From positions 137,261 through 201,260 of the forward strand of contig DLHP01000030.1 of the NCBI GenBank assembly GCA_002483285.1: a stretch of 64,000 bases of DNA, given 5' to 3'. The notes under the pieces were generated by a model, which saw nothing but the letters and a program-made list of their open reading frames with translations, made no database searches and had not been told where the DNA came from. Both the position numbers and the translations under genes were made by a program. This document shows, piece after piece, positions 34,458 to 42,855 of the stretch (position 1 is the first letter of the stretch; each line of letters begins with the position of its first letter). This stretch comes from Flavobacterium sp. UBA7665 (GTDB lineage Bacteria > Bacteroidota > Bacteroidia > Flavobacteriales > Flavobacteriaceae).

Positions 34458-35380
34458 TGCCTTATTTCTCGATTGTCATACCGGTTTACAACAAGGCGGC
34501 CTTTCTCAAGGCGACGCTCGACAGCGTGCTCACACAAAGTTTCACCGATTTCGAGCTGATCTTGGTCAACGACGGATCGACCGACGACAGCGCCAAAGTG
34601 ATTGCCGGTTTCAAAGACGACCGCGTCCGGTATTTTGAAAAGGAAAACGGCGGCGCCTCGACTGCCCGGAATTTCGGAATCGCGCAAGCCACTTCGCGTT
34701 ACCTCACCTTCCTCGATGCCGATGATTATTGGTATCCTGATTTCCTGCAGGAGATGTTTCGGCTAACCAACCGCTTTGCCTACGAGAAGATTTTTGCCGC
34801 GGCGATAGAGATTGAAATGCCCGAAAAAGTGTTCCCCGCGCAGTATTCGATTGCGCTCGGGCCTGACGCACAAATCGTGGATTACTTCGACGCCAGCACC
34901 CGAACCACCGCCATTTGTACGTCTTGCGCGGTATTCGAGAAAAGCCTGTTTGAGGAAATCGGCAACTTCGACACCAACATCAAAAGTGGCCAGGATACCG
35001 ATCTGTGGATTCGGATGGGACTGAAATATCCGGTAGTTTTCTCTTCAAAAATACTCGCGCGCTATGTTTATGATGCGCAGAGCCTTTCTAAAAACAAAGC
35101 ACACGTTAAAAAACTCGATTTCTCTAAATTTGCCACAGAGGAAAAATCCAACGCAAAACTTAAAAAATTCCTTGATTTGAACCGCTATTCTTTTGCGGTG
35201 CGCTGCAAGCTCCACGGCAACTTGGCGTTGTTCACGGAATACCGACGCGCCATCGACCTGCGAAATTTGTCATTGAAGAAACGCGTACTCGTAGACCTGC
35301 CTGCAACGGTTTTAAAAGGATTGATTGAATTGAACCTACTGCTCGTGAGGCTGGGAATCAGCCGTTCGGCTTTCAAATAG
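34457..35380 (+). CDS. Family 2 glycosyltransferase
   Basis: 307 aa. Canonical GT2 start FSIVIPVYNKAAFLKATLDSVL, then ELILVNDGSTDDS (about 32-44), GGASTARNFGI (about 68-78) and the DxD motif FLDADDYW (about 88-95). Later GNFDTNIKSGQDTDLWIRM (about 173-191) carries the ED-like catalytic acidic residues. No membrane anchor except a weak C-terminal hydrophobic region. Last gene of the plus-strand run; its end overlaps the convergent methyltransferase gene by 8 nt. Donor and acceptor unknown. Confidence 0.85.
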   Translation: MPYFSIVIPVYNKAAFLKATLDSVLTQSFTDFELILVNDGSTDDSAKVIAGFKDDRVRYFEKENGGASTARNFGIAQATSRYLTFLDADDYWYPDFLQEMFRLTNRFAYEKIFAAAIEIEMPEKVFPAQYSIALGPDAQIVDYFDASTRTTAICTSCAVFEKSLFEEIGNFDTNIKSGQDTDLWIRMGLKYPVVFSSKILARYVYDAQSLSKNKAHVKKLDFSKFATEEKSNAKLKKFLDLNRYSFAVRCKLHGNLALFTEYRRAIDLRNLSLKKRVLVDLPATVLKGLIELNLLLVRLGISRSAFK

Positions 35381-36359
35381 ATTTTTTGCGGTAGACGCCA
35401 AACATCGCGTCGTTCTCGCCGTGGGTTTGACAGAATCGGTCTTCGGCGGCAACCAGATTGGCAATCAGTTGTTTGGCGGTTGCATCGTCTTTGAGGAAAT
35501 TGTGCGCGATGTCTTTGAGCAGGATGTGTGTAATATTCCAACCGAGCGGCTTTTCTTCGACCACCGTAAAATTTTGTCGCAAGGCCGGAACCAGGTTTTC
35601 TGAATCGGGCGCTTCCGACGGATCGTTGAGCAGCATGCGGATCAAACCCGGACGGTACACTTTTTTCTTCACGCTTTTCCCATCGAGTAAGGTTTTGTAG
35701 ACAGCGGGCAATTCCCTTAGCAAACGGTTGGCTTCGGCAAGCTGCGACTGCCGCCATTGCAAACGATTGGGTCCGCAGAATTCGTTGACGAGCACAATTC
35801 CGTTGTCTGTGAGTAAAGGCGCAATATGGTTTTTGAGAAAACCGTCGATATCGTTGAAATGGTGTAAACTCGCATTGAATAAGATTACGTCGAATTTCTT
35901 ACCGCCAAAATCCATCCTGAAAAAATCATCGCAAAAATAGTCGATGTCGAAGTGGTGTTCCTTGGCCAAACGTTTGGCCTTATCGATGCTGCCTTGCGAC
36001 ACATCAATACCGGTAATACTTTCAAAATTAGGGTATTTGGCAAAGTTGCGTTCGTGTCCGCCGTCGCCGCAACCAATCGAGAGCAGATTGACGTTGCTTT
36101 TATCGTTCAGGTATTTGTTCCAGAAATAATCCTCGTAAAACGTATTTTCATCGCCCGAGATTTTGCGGTTCCAGGTTTTCTTGATTTCGGGGATGATCCA
36201 AAAATCTGAAACCGAGGCGTAAACGTCCCATTTGGTGGCCACACGGCTTTCGAGCGAAACGCGAAACAATCGCGACAAAATAAACCGCGTGCCTTTGAAT
36301 TTGGCTTTATAGTAGAGGTCGGTGAAATCGCCCCAAGTGACTAATGACGTATCTTTCAT
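35373..36359 (-). CDS. Class I SAM-dependent methyltransferase
   Basis: Start at 36359 (MKDTSLVTWGDFTDLYY), where ATG overlaps the TGA of the upstream glycosyltransferase (ATGA), giving 328 aa. Motif I LLSIGCGDGGHER (about 92-104), acidic residue after beta-2 in TGIDVSQGS (about 114-122), DVILFNASLHHF (about 156-167) and GIVLVNEF (about 186-193). A C-terminal extension of about 120 residues follows the catalytic fold, with no family recognised. Likely methylates a sugar or glycan end in the same pathway as its coupled neighbour. Confidence 0.75.
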   Translation of the reverse strand: MKDTSLVTWGDFTDLYYKAKFKGTRFILSRLFRVSLESRVATKWDVYASVSDFWIIPEIKKTWNRKISGDENTFYEDYFWNKYLNDKSNVNLLSIGCGDGGHERNFAKYPNFESITGIDVSQGSIDKAKRLAKEHHFDIDYFCDDFFRMDFGGKKFDVILFNASLHHFNDIDGFLKNHIAPLLTDNGIVLVNEFCGPNRLQWRQSQLAEANRLLRELPAVYKTLLDGKSVKKKVYRPGLIRMLLNDPSEAPDSENLVPALRQNFTVVEEKPLGWNITHILLKDIAHNFLKDDATAKQLIANLVAAEDRFCQTHGENDAMFGVYRKKSI

Positions 36360-37447
36360 AGCGGTTTTGGCAGGATTTGCGCCCATTTTTCGGCAATGGA
36401 TTCGAGTGAGAGGTATTTCACGCTGGCGGCTGCATTGGCTTTACAACGCGCGTACAACACTTCATCATCGACCATTCGGTTCATCGCTTTCGCGAGTGCA
36501 TCGACATCGTAATTGGGCACGAGAAGCCCGTTTTGTTCGTTTTGGATGACTTCGCGTGGGCCCGACTCGCAATCGACGGCAACGACTGGCGTACCGTTGG
36601 CGAGTGATTCGGCCAATGACAACGGAAAACCTTCAAAATGACTCGTGAGTAACGTAAACCTCGCTTTTTTGACTATGCCAAACGGGTTTTTCTGGTAAGG
36701 CAATATTGTGACGCAGTCGCCCAATTGGTGTTTTTGTATCAGTGATTCGATGAGATGCTGGTCGGCACCTTCGCCCATGAGCACGAGTTGGACACCTTTT
36801 TCGCAAAGACCGGACAAGGAATAGGCTTCGAGCATCAAGGTGAAATTCTTGGCTTTTTCGTCGAAGCGTCCAAAGAAAAGGACGAATTTTTCTGGTAATG
36901 GCGGCAATTCGGTACTTGAATTTTCGGCAAATCCGACGGGATTTTCGATGGTTACCGTGTTTTTAAAATAGTATTTGCTTTTGACCTTGTCTTCAATCGC
37001 TTTTGAAACGCAGATGATTTTCTCGGCTTGACCGTAAAGAATCTTCGCCAACCCTACACTGTTGGGCAAATAATTTTGGAGGTTGTGGTTCTGGATCAGG
37101 TAATACACTTTTCGTTTGCCGTAAATCTGTCGTGTGAACCATTCGGAAAGCTGGAAATTGCGCGGGCGGTTGTCTATGATGGTACCGATTTGATAATCCT
37201 CGAGGTATTTTTTAAGCAAACCCGCCTTGACGAATTTGCGTTTCCAGCGCGGCTCGATCTTGGCGAGTGCTCCCAAATTGAGCAACACGCCGGCGTAATC
37301 GTAATCCTGGGTTTCTGTGAGGATAATGTTGTGGATTTCAAAACCGAGACCATCGAGGATAAAGCTCAAATGCCCGGCAAAACGTTCTGCACCGCCACCG
37401 CCAAGTGCATGCGAGAAGATGGCGATTTTAGTTTTGGCAGTATCCAT
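36356..37447 (-). CDS. Family 4 glycosyltransferase (GT-B)
   Basis: 363 aa, retaining GT-B enzyme. N-terminal SHALGGGGAERFAGHLSF (about 12-29) is the glycine-rich acceptor/donor loop. C-terminal donor half has FFGRFDEKAKNF (about 196-207), MGEGADQHLIE (about 230-240), and SHFEGFPLSLAESLANGTPVVAVDCESGPREVI, with the E-x7-E pair (about 274-306). Strong match to capsule and LPS glycosyltransferases. Coupled by ATGA to the downstream methyltransferase; divergent from the GT-B gene at 37492 with 44 nt between starts. Confidence 0.88.
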   Translation of the reverse strand: MDTAKTKIAIFSHALGGGGAERFAGHLSFILDGLGFEIHNIILTETQDYDYAGVLLNLGALAKIEPRWKRKFVKAGLLKKYLEDYQIGTIIDNRPRNFQLSEWFTRQIYGKRKVYYLIQNHNLQNYLPNSVGLAKILYGQAEKIICVSKAIEDKVKSKYYFKNTVTIENPVGFAENSSTELPPLPEKFVLFFGRFDEKAKNFTLMLEAYSLSGLCEKGVQLVLMGEGADQHLIESLIQKHQLGDCVTILPYQKNPFGIVKKARFTLLTSHFEGFPLSLAESLANGTPVVAVDCESGPREVIQNEQNGLLVPNYDVDALAKAMNRMVDDEVLYARCKANAAASVKYLSLESIAEKWAQILPKPL

Positions 37448-37467
37448 TATTATTCTGAAAATGTAAA

Positions 37468-37475
37468 TATATTTG
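37468..37475 (+). promoter_or_regulatory. -7 promoter element of the GT-B gene at 37492
   Basis: TATATTTG, exact consensus, 17 nt before the ATG; no TTTG at the -33 position. Confidence 0.45.
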
Positions 37476-37491
37476 CCAAAGATAACAATAT

Positions 37492-38625
37492 ATGGACATT
37501 CTTCTCATTGGTGAATTCAGCCGCTTGCACAATTCTTTGAAGGAAGGCTTGGAAGCATTGGGCCATCGGGTTGTCATCTTGGGATTTAACGATGGCTTTA
37601 AGAATTATCCGGTAGATTATCCAATCGTGAGAAAATGGAATTCGGCTTTTTTGAGGAAATTCAAATACGGGTTTCATCGAATGACGGGTTTCAACATCAA
37701 CTCCTACTTCACTTACCGGCAATTTCAAAAATACCAAAACGAGCTGACGGGTTTCGATGTGGTACAGCTCATCAACGAAAATCCGTTTTATTGTGGTTAC
37801 GATTACGAGAAAAAAATCCTCGAGTTCCTGTTTAAAAATAACAAAAAGGCATTCCTGTTGTGTTGTAGCACCGATTACCTGACAGTAAAATACGAATTTG
37901 AGCATCCGGAGAAGAAATCCATCATACAGCCTTACCTCGTGGGAAAAATCAGCAAAAAGGATTTTTTCAATGTGCTCAAGTTTCGAAAAAAGGAATATAA
38001 AAAACTGCACGATTTCATTTATCAGAATATTGTTGGCATTATTGCTTCGGACATCGATTACGACATCCCAATGCAAGGCGATGCGAAATACCTGGGAATA
38101 ATTCCCAACCCGATCAACATCAGTAAAATTGCATCTGTAGCTTTACCTCCACTAGATAAGATTGTGATTTTCCACGGCATCAATACCGAGAATTATTACA
38201 AGAAGGGCAACGATTATTTTGAAAAAGCACTAGAGATCATCCAAAAAAAATACGGCGACAAAGTTGAAATTATTACGACCCGAAGCGTGCCGTATGCCGA
38301 ATATATTGAATCGTACAACCGCGCACACATTCTTCTGGATATGGCCTATTCGTTTGACCAGGGTTTCAATGCGCTCGAAGCGATGGCCAAAGGAAAAGTG
38401 GTTTTCACGGGTGCAGAAAAGGAATTTGAAGCGTTTTACAACCTAACGCAAAAAGTCAACATCAACGCCAAACCCGATGTGGATTATTTGGTCGCCGAGT
38501 TGTCTTATTTGATTGAAAATCCAACCGAAATTACTGCTATCGGTGCGCGTGCGAGGGCTTTCGTAGAAAAAGAACACGACTATATTGAAAGCGCAAAAAA
38601 ATACCTCAACACCTGGAATCTTTAG
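37492..38625 (+). CDS. GT-B type glycosyltransferase, family not certain
   Basis: 377 aa without signal peptide or membrane segments. It starts MDILLIGEFSRLHNSLKEGL like GT-B enzymes, with DVVQLINENPF (about 84-94) in the first Rossmann half. The second half has KIVIFHGINTENYYKKGNDYFEKAL (about 223-247; H-G-I and KG) and a donor-site region AHILLDMAYSFDQGFNALEAMAKGKVVFTG, where Q-G-x-N-x-x-E-A-M-A-x-G resembles the family 4 E-x7-E block. Likely part of the same glycan pathway as the surrounding genes. The 3' end is embedded in a bidirectional terminator. Confidence 0.75.
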   Translation: MDILLIGEFSRLHNSLKEGLEALGHRVVILGFNDGFKNYPVDYPIVRKWNSAFLRKFKYGFHRMTGFNINSYFTYRQFQKYQNELTGFDVVQLINENPFYCGYDYEKKILEFLFKNNKKAFLLCCSTDYLTVKYEFEHPEKKSIIQPYLVGKISKKDFFNVLKFRKKEYKKLHDFIYQNIVGIIASDIDYDIPMQGDAKYLGIIPNPINISKIASVALPPLDKIVIFHGINTENYYKKGNDYFEKALEIIQKKYGDKVEIITTRSVPYAEYIESYNRAHILLDMAYSFDQGFNALEAMAKGKVVFTGAEKEFEAFYNLTQKVNINAKPDVDYLVAELSYLIENPTEITAIGARARAFVEKEHDYIESAKKYLNTWNL

Positions 38626-38646
38626 ATCGCAAGGTTGAGGTATTTT
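38597..38646. terminator. Bidirectional terminator overlapping a gene 3' end
   Basis: Perfect 13-bp stem: AAATACCTCAAC (ending 38610) pairs with GTTGAGGTATTT (38634-38645). The left arm lies inside the last codons of the glycosyltransferase gene. The A-run at 38595-38600 gives a T-run for the minus strand, so it should terminate the small gene at 38672 best, and the plus-strand gene more weakly. Confidence 0.75.
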
Positions 38647-38671
38647 CGTCCCCAATTAAAATAACTGTGTT

Positions 38672-39067
38672 TTACAAGTCCAAAGACGCAATAGAAGTAT
38701 TGGTTTTTGGTTTTGGCCTGCTCGAATAATCGGCGGGATATTTGGCTTTGTGTTGTTCGAAGTAGTTGTACGGTTCGTCTTCTGTAAATCCTTTAAGCAT
38801 CACGTAAGCGCCGTTTTTGATAGAGTATCCGCGCGTCGTTGGATCTAAGGTTTCTGATTTGATCCAGGCACCGTCTTTTTTATAAAGATACATGGCAATT
38901 TTTGTATCAAAATAGGCCTGCAAGTTGGGATAGTAGTAATATCTCACTTCTACATAAGTAGAAACTGGTTTTTGGCGGATGTAAATGGTATCGAGTTGTA
39001 CTTGTGCTTCGGATAAATTAAAGGAAAGTAACATCATTCCTATAATTAAGTAAGTAATCTTTTTCAT
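38672..39067 (-). CDS. Small secreted protein of unknown function
   Basis: 131 aa with signal peptide MKKITYLIIGMMLLSFNLSEAQ (cleavage about residue 22). The mature part of about 109 residues is rich in Tyr (VEVRYYYYPNLQAYFD) and ends in a basic, Ser/Thr-rich tail (SSRPKPKTNTSIASLDL). No cysteines in the mature part, no lipobox, no family recognised. Probably periplasmic or surface exposed. It stands alone between the glycan cluster and an outer-membrane protein gene. Confidence 0.65.
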   Translation of the reverse strand: MKKITYLIIGMMLLSFNLSEAQVQLDTIYIRQKPVSTYVEVRYYYYPNLQAYFDTKIAMYLYKKDGAWIKSETLDPTTRGYSIKNGAYVMLKGFTEDEPYNYFEQHKAKYPADYSSRPKPKTNTSIASLDL

Positions 39068-39180
39068 GGCTTTCTACTATTTGAGTTGAACTTTATTGTA
39101 TGATGTAAAGGTACATCTACAGCTAAAGGTTTCTCTTACAACAATCACAGAAATCATTGCAATATCTCGTCGCGAAAGCT

Positions 39181-41013
39181 TTATTGGTAAGGCACGAGCG
39201 TGGGTTTGCCTACTTCAAAGTTGGGCAGCCCAATGTCATACGTCCGGAATGAATTGGTCTTGATGATTGAATCGCCGTTGTTGGGAATGGTAGGATAAAA
39301 AGAAAATGACATCTGGAACGAGCTAAACACCAAATAGTCATTGCTCACGATAAAGCCAATGCCAAACTGCGAGTAGAGCCGGCTGTCCTTAAACGCCCGG
39401 TTGGCCGAACCCAGCATACCCATCGTATAACTCAAAAAAGGATTGAGGCGGAATCCGTAAATATTCCAGGGCGAATACCCTTGGGTCTGGAATGTCACGA
39501 GCAATTTCTTGGTGCCAAATAATGCGGTATTGTTGAATCCCTGGATGCCATTTCCGGTTTCGCCATCCAAGGTCATTTGATCGGCCAGTGTGGGTAAGCG
39601 GTCATTGCCAATAATGAGCTGCGGCTTTACAAATTGCCTGAACTGCCAACGTCCGCCTCCAAAAAGGTGCGAAAAGTACACCATGCTGAAGTTAAACACG
39701 CTCTGCTCCTGTACCTTTTTGTAAAAGAAAGTACCATACTCTACATTGGCACTCAGGTAACCAAAATCATAGTATCGCCCGTAAGAAAAACGACTTCCGT
39801 AATACGGACGCCACCTGAAATTCTTTCTTTGGTAACCCGCCGTCAAACCCGCGTATAGCCCTGAGCCGATGTCTTCGGTTACGTTGACCCTAAGTACATT
39901 TTTGTCCTGCGTATATTTCCTGGACGAAATACCGATGCCTGCCAGGTAAATTTCCTCATCCGAGAATACCCGCAAAGTGTCATATTTGATATCGGGCTGC
40001 TCGATGTAATCCTTGTCGAGGTAGCGCGCGCTCATGACCAACGTGGTCGAACGGTTTTCCTCGGTGTTGCCCTTGAGGAAAGGAAATGAGACGCCACCCC
40101 AATAATCTTGCGAATTGTACTTATAGTGTTGCACATTCTCTACCGCATTAGAATCGACACGGATTTCATTGCGAAACTGCTGGTCAAGATAAATACCGCC
40201 TGCCCACCGCGCATAAGTAGAATAAAAAGGTCGGTCGATACTAATAAATTTGCTGTAATTGCGGTCTACATCTATGTCGTAACTGAGCACGCCGCGCACA
40301 TAAGTGTTCATGATATTGGGGATGGTGTAGCTTGAACTGAACGCATCGTGTGCTCCTTTGAGGTTCTTGCGATAGGCGTTCGAAAATTCATGCCCTGTTC
40401 CCAAAAAGTTGCGTTCGCGCAGTTTAAAGGTCGAGGTGCTGCTGGAGATAGAAAAATCGGGAATCAAACTCCACGAATCGAGCACCCGGATGTAAACATC
40501 TACCGAATCCTTTGAAACGTTCTTGAGGTTAATGGCCACGCCGCGAATGTAGCGCTGACTGCGGATTAGACGCTCCGACTCGAGTAAACGCAAGGTGTCC
40601 AACTCGGTATTTCTCCTGATAAGCAACAGGTTCTTAATGGCGAGGTTGTGCGTCTTATTGTGGATGGCATTACCTACTTTATAGGGAAATCTTTCTGTCC
40701 TTACGAGCGTATCTTTTTCGGAATATCCAAATGGATCAAGCGTGGTGATGTTGATTTTTCGAATGATTTTACATTCAAACGGCGAATAGCTTTGTTTTTT
40801 AGCCACTGTAATTTTCTTGGTGACCTTTTTCTTGGTCATCGGTTCAAAAATAAGCTTGTGTAGAAAGGTCGTGAATTTTCTCTTTTTAGAATACTGCTCG
40901 ATGTTCTTGTACATCTGCGCCTGATTTTCACCTTTAGGTTTGTCCTGCGCAACGACCACTTCACAGCAGCAAAGCAACAACAAGCAGGTCAAAAATTTGG
41001 GTTTAAAAATCAT
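39181..41013 (-). CDS. Outer-membrane protein with POTRA-like domain (Omp85/TamA-like)
   Basis: 610 aa with signal peptide (MIFKPKFLTCLLLLCCCEVVVAQ). After a basic linker (KKKVTKKITVAKKQS) comes a region resembling POTRA repeats (about 70-175), including NKTHNLAIKNLLLIRRNTELDTLRL with the L..SERLIRSQRYIRGV pattern found in BamA/TamA-type proteins. From about 190 to the end the sequence is strand-like, with RERNFLGTGHEFSNAY (about 195-210) at the barrel entry as in Omp85 proteins and PTLVPYQ at the end. Only one or two POTRA units fit, so it is not the essential BamA; a TamA- or surface-export-type role is inferred. Confidence 0.65.
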   Translation of the reverse strand: MIFKPKFLTCLLLLCCCEVVVAQDKPKGENQAQMYKNIEQYSKKRKFTTFLHKLIFEPMTKKKVTKKITVAKKQSYSPFECKIIRKINITTLDPFGYSEKDTLVRTERFPYKVGNAIHNKTHNLAIKNLLLIRRNTELDTLRLLESERLIRSQRYIRGVAINLKNVSKDSVDVYIRVLDSWSLIPDFSISSSTSTFKLRERNFLGTGHEFSNAYRKNLKGAHDAFSSSYTIPNIMNTYVRGVLSYDIDVDRNYSKFISIDRPFYSTYARWAGGIYLDQQFRNEIRVDSNAVENVQHYKYNSQDYWGGVSFPFLKGNTEENRSTTLVMSARYLDKDYIEQPDIKYDTLRVFSDEEIYLAGIGISSRKYTQDKNVLRVNVTEDIGSGLYAGLTAGYQRKNFRWRPYYGSRFSYGRYYDFGYLSANVEYGTFFYKKVQEQSVFNFSMVYFSHLFGGGRWQFRQFVKPQLIIGNDRLPTLADQMTLDGETGNGIQGFNNTALFGTKKLLVTFQTQGYSPWNIYGFRLNPFLSYTMGMLGSANRAFKDSRLYSQFGIGFIVSNDYLVFSSFQMSFSFYPTIPNNGDSIIKTNSFRTYDIGLPNFEVGKPTLVPYQ

Positions 41014-41289
41014 TCGAAAAAGCCGGCAGATTGCCTATTTATTTAGTGTTGTTGGTCGGATATAATCTTAAAAATGTCATAAATAGACTTACAAATTGCG
41101 ATTATTACCAGTATTTTTGTGGTGTCGTTTATCGAAAATACCGTTTTTTCGCGCAATACAAAAGTAAATTAAACGTTATTTGTGGTGTTATTGTATTCGG
41201 AAATTTAGTTACAGCATTCCCAATTTTTAAACGACCCTATACTAAGACAAGCGAACCCCAAATTTGCCCTAACAAAAAATTGAAAATAC
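41014..41289. other. Divergent intergenic region, A/T-rich
   Basis: 276 nt between two divergent starts. One exact TAnnTTTG box is visible for the minus strand (TACTTTTG, 41159-41166), which would give a leader of about 140 nt to the outer-membrane protein gene. On the plus side CAAATTTG (about 41262-41269) is one base from the -7 consensus. No -33 boxes, repeats or RNA structures were recognised. An open frame of 90 codons here overlaps the next start and is discounted. Confidence 0.4.
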
Positions 41290-41859
41290 ATGGATACTGC
41301 TAAAAAGAATCTCGAGAACATTGAAGTTCATTTCGAGAACGTAAGGCCTACCAGACATCGATTTGACGGAGAATCCGGATTGCGTGACCTGCTCACGAGC
41401 GAACTCAAATCATTGTATTGTGTAGAGAAAACGCTGCTTCGCGCTTTTCCAAAACTCATTAAAAATTCGTGCTCTTTTGATTTGATTGAGGCGCTCACCA
41501 TCCACCAGGAAGAGACCAAACTGCAAGTGATCAGACTTGAAGACGTTTTTGCCATCCTTTCGGAAGAACCGCAAATAGACAAATCGGTGATCATTGAAAC
41601 TTTATTGGACAGTATTGACCTCAATATCGAAGACACCAAATTCGGAACCGTTCGCGATGCAGGCATTATTCTGGGCATGAGCCAAATCGAGCAATTTGAA
41701 ACCGCCACTTACGGAACGCTTGCTACCTATGCCGAGAACCTCAAGGAGATGCAAATCGCACAGTTGCTTTCTGATTCAATCAACGAGGAAAAGGTAGCGC
41801 AGTTGCGTCTGGCCAAAATCGCCAACACCATCCGATTCTACAACACCGACTTGATTTAA
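41290..41859 (+). CDS. Ferritin-like DUF892 (YciE/YciF family) protein
   Basis: 189 aa, cytoplasmic. The core (about 28-180) follows the DUF892 pattern: LRDLLTSELKSLYCVEKTLL at the start, then HQEETKLQVIRLEDVF, GMSQIEQFETATYGTLATYA and SINEEKVAQLRLAKIA. Spaced Glu and His residues on four helices could form a di-iron centre as in the ferritin superfamily. Family members are induced by osmotic or oxidative stress in enterobacteria; catalytic role unknown. The first about 25 residues are an extra N-terminal segment. Overlaps the convergent DUF1801 gene by 4 nt. Confidence 0.75.
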   Translation: MDTAKKNLENIEVHFENVRPTRHRFDGESGLRDLLTSELKSLYCVEKTLLRAFPKLIKNSCSFDLIEALTIHQEETKLQVIRLEDVFAILSEEPQIDKSVIIETLLDSIDLNIEDTKFGTVRDAGIILGMSQIEQFETATYGTLATYAENLKEMQIAQLLSDSINEEKVAQLRLAKIANTIRFYNTDLI

Positions 41860-42323
41860 CTGGATTTGTTTGGGCGAAATTGCGATTCGTAACCGCTAAT
41901 CCATTCGTTGACCGTCATCTTTGACGCAAGTTGTCCAATCAAGTCGTACGGAATGTCTTCTGGTTTTTTAAACCTAATGCAACTTTTGCCCATATCCAAC
42001 TTGTACTTGGCGTGTTTGGGATATTCGGCCACAAACCAATCGTGTAGCGCCGGCGACGCGTAGATGCCCATATGGTACAACGCGATAAAATTTTTCTGCG
42101 AAGCCAGGCTCATAAAAGGCAACGGCAGTTTCGGGTCGCAATGGTAACCCGGCGGATACAAACGGTGCGGCACACCATAACCGATCATGCCATAACTCAT
42201 ACTTTCCTCAAAACCTTCGGGAAGGTTCTCTAAGATGGTTTTCCGGAGTCTCTCGATAGTCTGTTTCCTTTCTTCGGGCAATTGATCTACGTATTGTTGC
42301 GGGGTTTTAATATTGGGTTCCAT
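41856..42323 (-). CDS. DUF1801 (YdhG-like) domain protein
   Basis: 155 aa small cytoplasmic protein. The DUF1801 features are YVDQLPEERKQTIERLRKTI (about 11-30), MSYGMIGYGVP (about 42-52) and the C-terminal SCIRFKKPEDIPYDLIGQLAS (about 113-133). The fold is related to frataxin-like/SufE-type small domains; biochemical role is unknown. There is no adjacent gene on the same strand; the partner on the other side is divergent (42451). Confidence 0.75.
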   Translation of the reverse strand: MEPNIKTPQQYVDQLPEERKQTIERLRKTILENLPEGFEESMSYGMIGYGVPHRLYPPGYHCDPKLPLPFMSLASQKNFIALYHMGIYASPALHDWFVAEYPKHAKYKLDMGKSCIRFKKPEDIPYDLIGQLASKMTVNEWISGYESQFRPNKSS

Positions 42324-42450
42324 AAAATACAGCGTTACTTTTTTGAGATCCTAAAAATGGCCGTTAAAGATAGGTTAATTGGCATAAATATCCGCGTTGC
42401 CCGATTCTGAAATCGTAATTTTAAGAATATTAATCACTAAAAAACACCGA

Positions 42451-42720
42451 ATGAAAAAGTTTTTGATCGCCCTGGTTCTTACCATAGGCAGCGTATATTA
42501 CGGCAATGCACAAGTAGATAAGACCGAAAATCCAACCGAAGAGGCACAGGAAAAGTTACAACAAGAGCCACCAACGCCAACCGAAGCTAGGCTTGAGAAC
42601 AGCGCCGCGCAATCGGCTACTCAAGACCAGCGCAATAAGGAACAGGCCGAAAAAGACCGGAAAAAATTGGAGGCCGAAAAAACCAAAAAGAAAAAAACCA
42701 AAAGCCAGCCTAAGAAATAA
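42451..42720 (+). CDS. Small secreted low-complexity protein
   Basis: Start at 42451 (MKKFLIALVLTIGSVYYGNAQ), giving 89 aa with a signal peptide of about 21 residues; the longer frame from 42397 lacks a signal at its start. The mature part is Glu/Gln/Pro/Thr-rich (PTEEAQEKLQQEPPTPTEARL) followed by a Lys/Glu coil-like tail (KDRKKLEAEKTKKKKTKSQPKK). Highly charged and probably disordered. No family known. A strong terminator follows directly. Confidence 0.6.
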   Translation: MKKFLIALVLTIGSVYYGNAQVDKTENPTEEAQEKLQQEPPTPTEARLENSAAQSATQDQRNKEQAEKDRKKLEAEKTKKKKTKSQPKK

Positions 42721-42734
42721 ATTTTAGATTTTAG

Positions 42735-42796
42735 AATCCCAAATTCCAACTGCACCAATCGTTTTAGATTGTGTTTTGGAATTTGGATTTTTTTTG
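42735..42796 (+). terminator. Large terminator hairpin
   Basis: AATCCCAAATTCCAA (42735-42749) pairs with TTGGAATTTGGATT (42776-42789) with one bulged C, then a run of eight T. Lies 14 nt after the small secreted protein gene. Confidence 0.8.
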
Positions 42797-42829
42797 CCCT
42801 AAATTTAACCGAACCGAAAAAGCCCTTTG

Positions 42830-42837
42830 TATATTTG
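42830..42837 (+). promoter_or_regulatory. -7 promoter element of the dienelactone-hydrolase-like gene
   Basis: TATATTTG, exact consensus, 19 nt before the ATG at 42856. No clear -33 element. Confidence 0.5.
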
Positions 42838-42855
42838 TTAAAACGAAAAACTCCC

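Noticed and set aside
41031..41303. 90-codon frame upstream of the DUF892 gene
   Set aside because: It overlaps the DUF892 start, is A/T-rich with low-complexity hydrophobic residues, and occupies a divergent promoter region.
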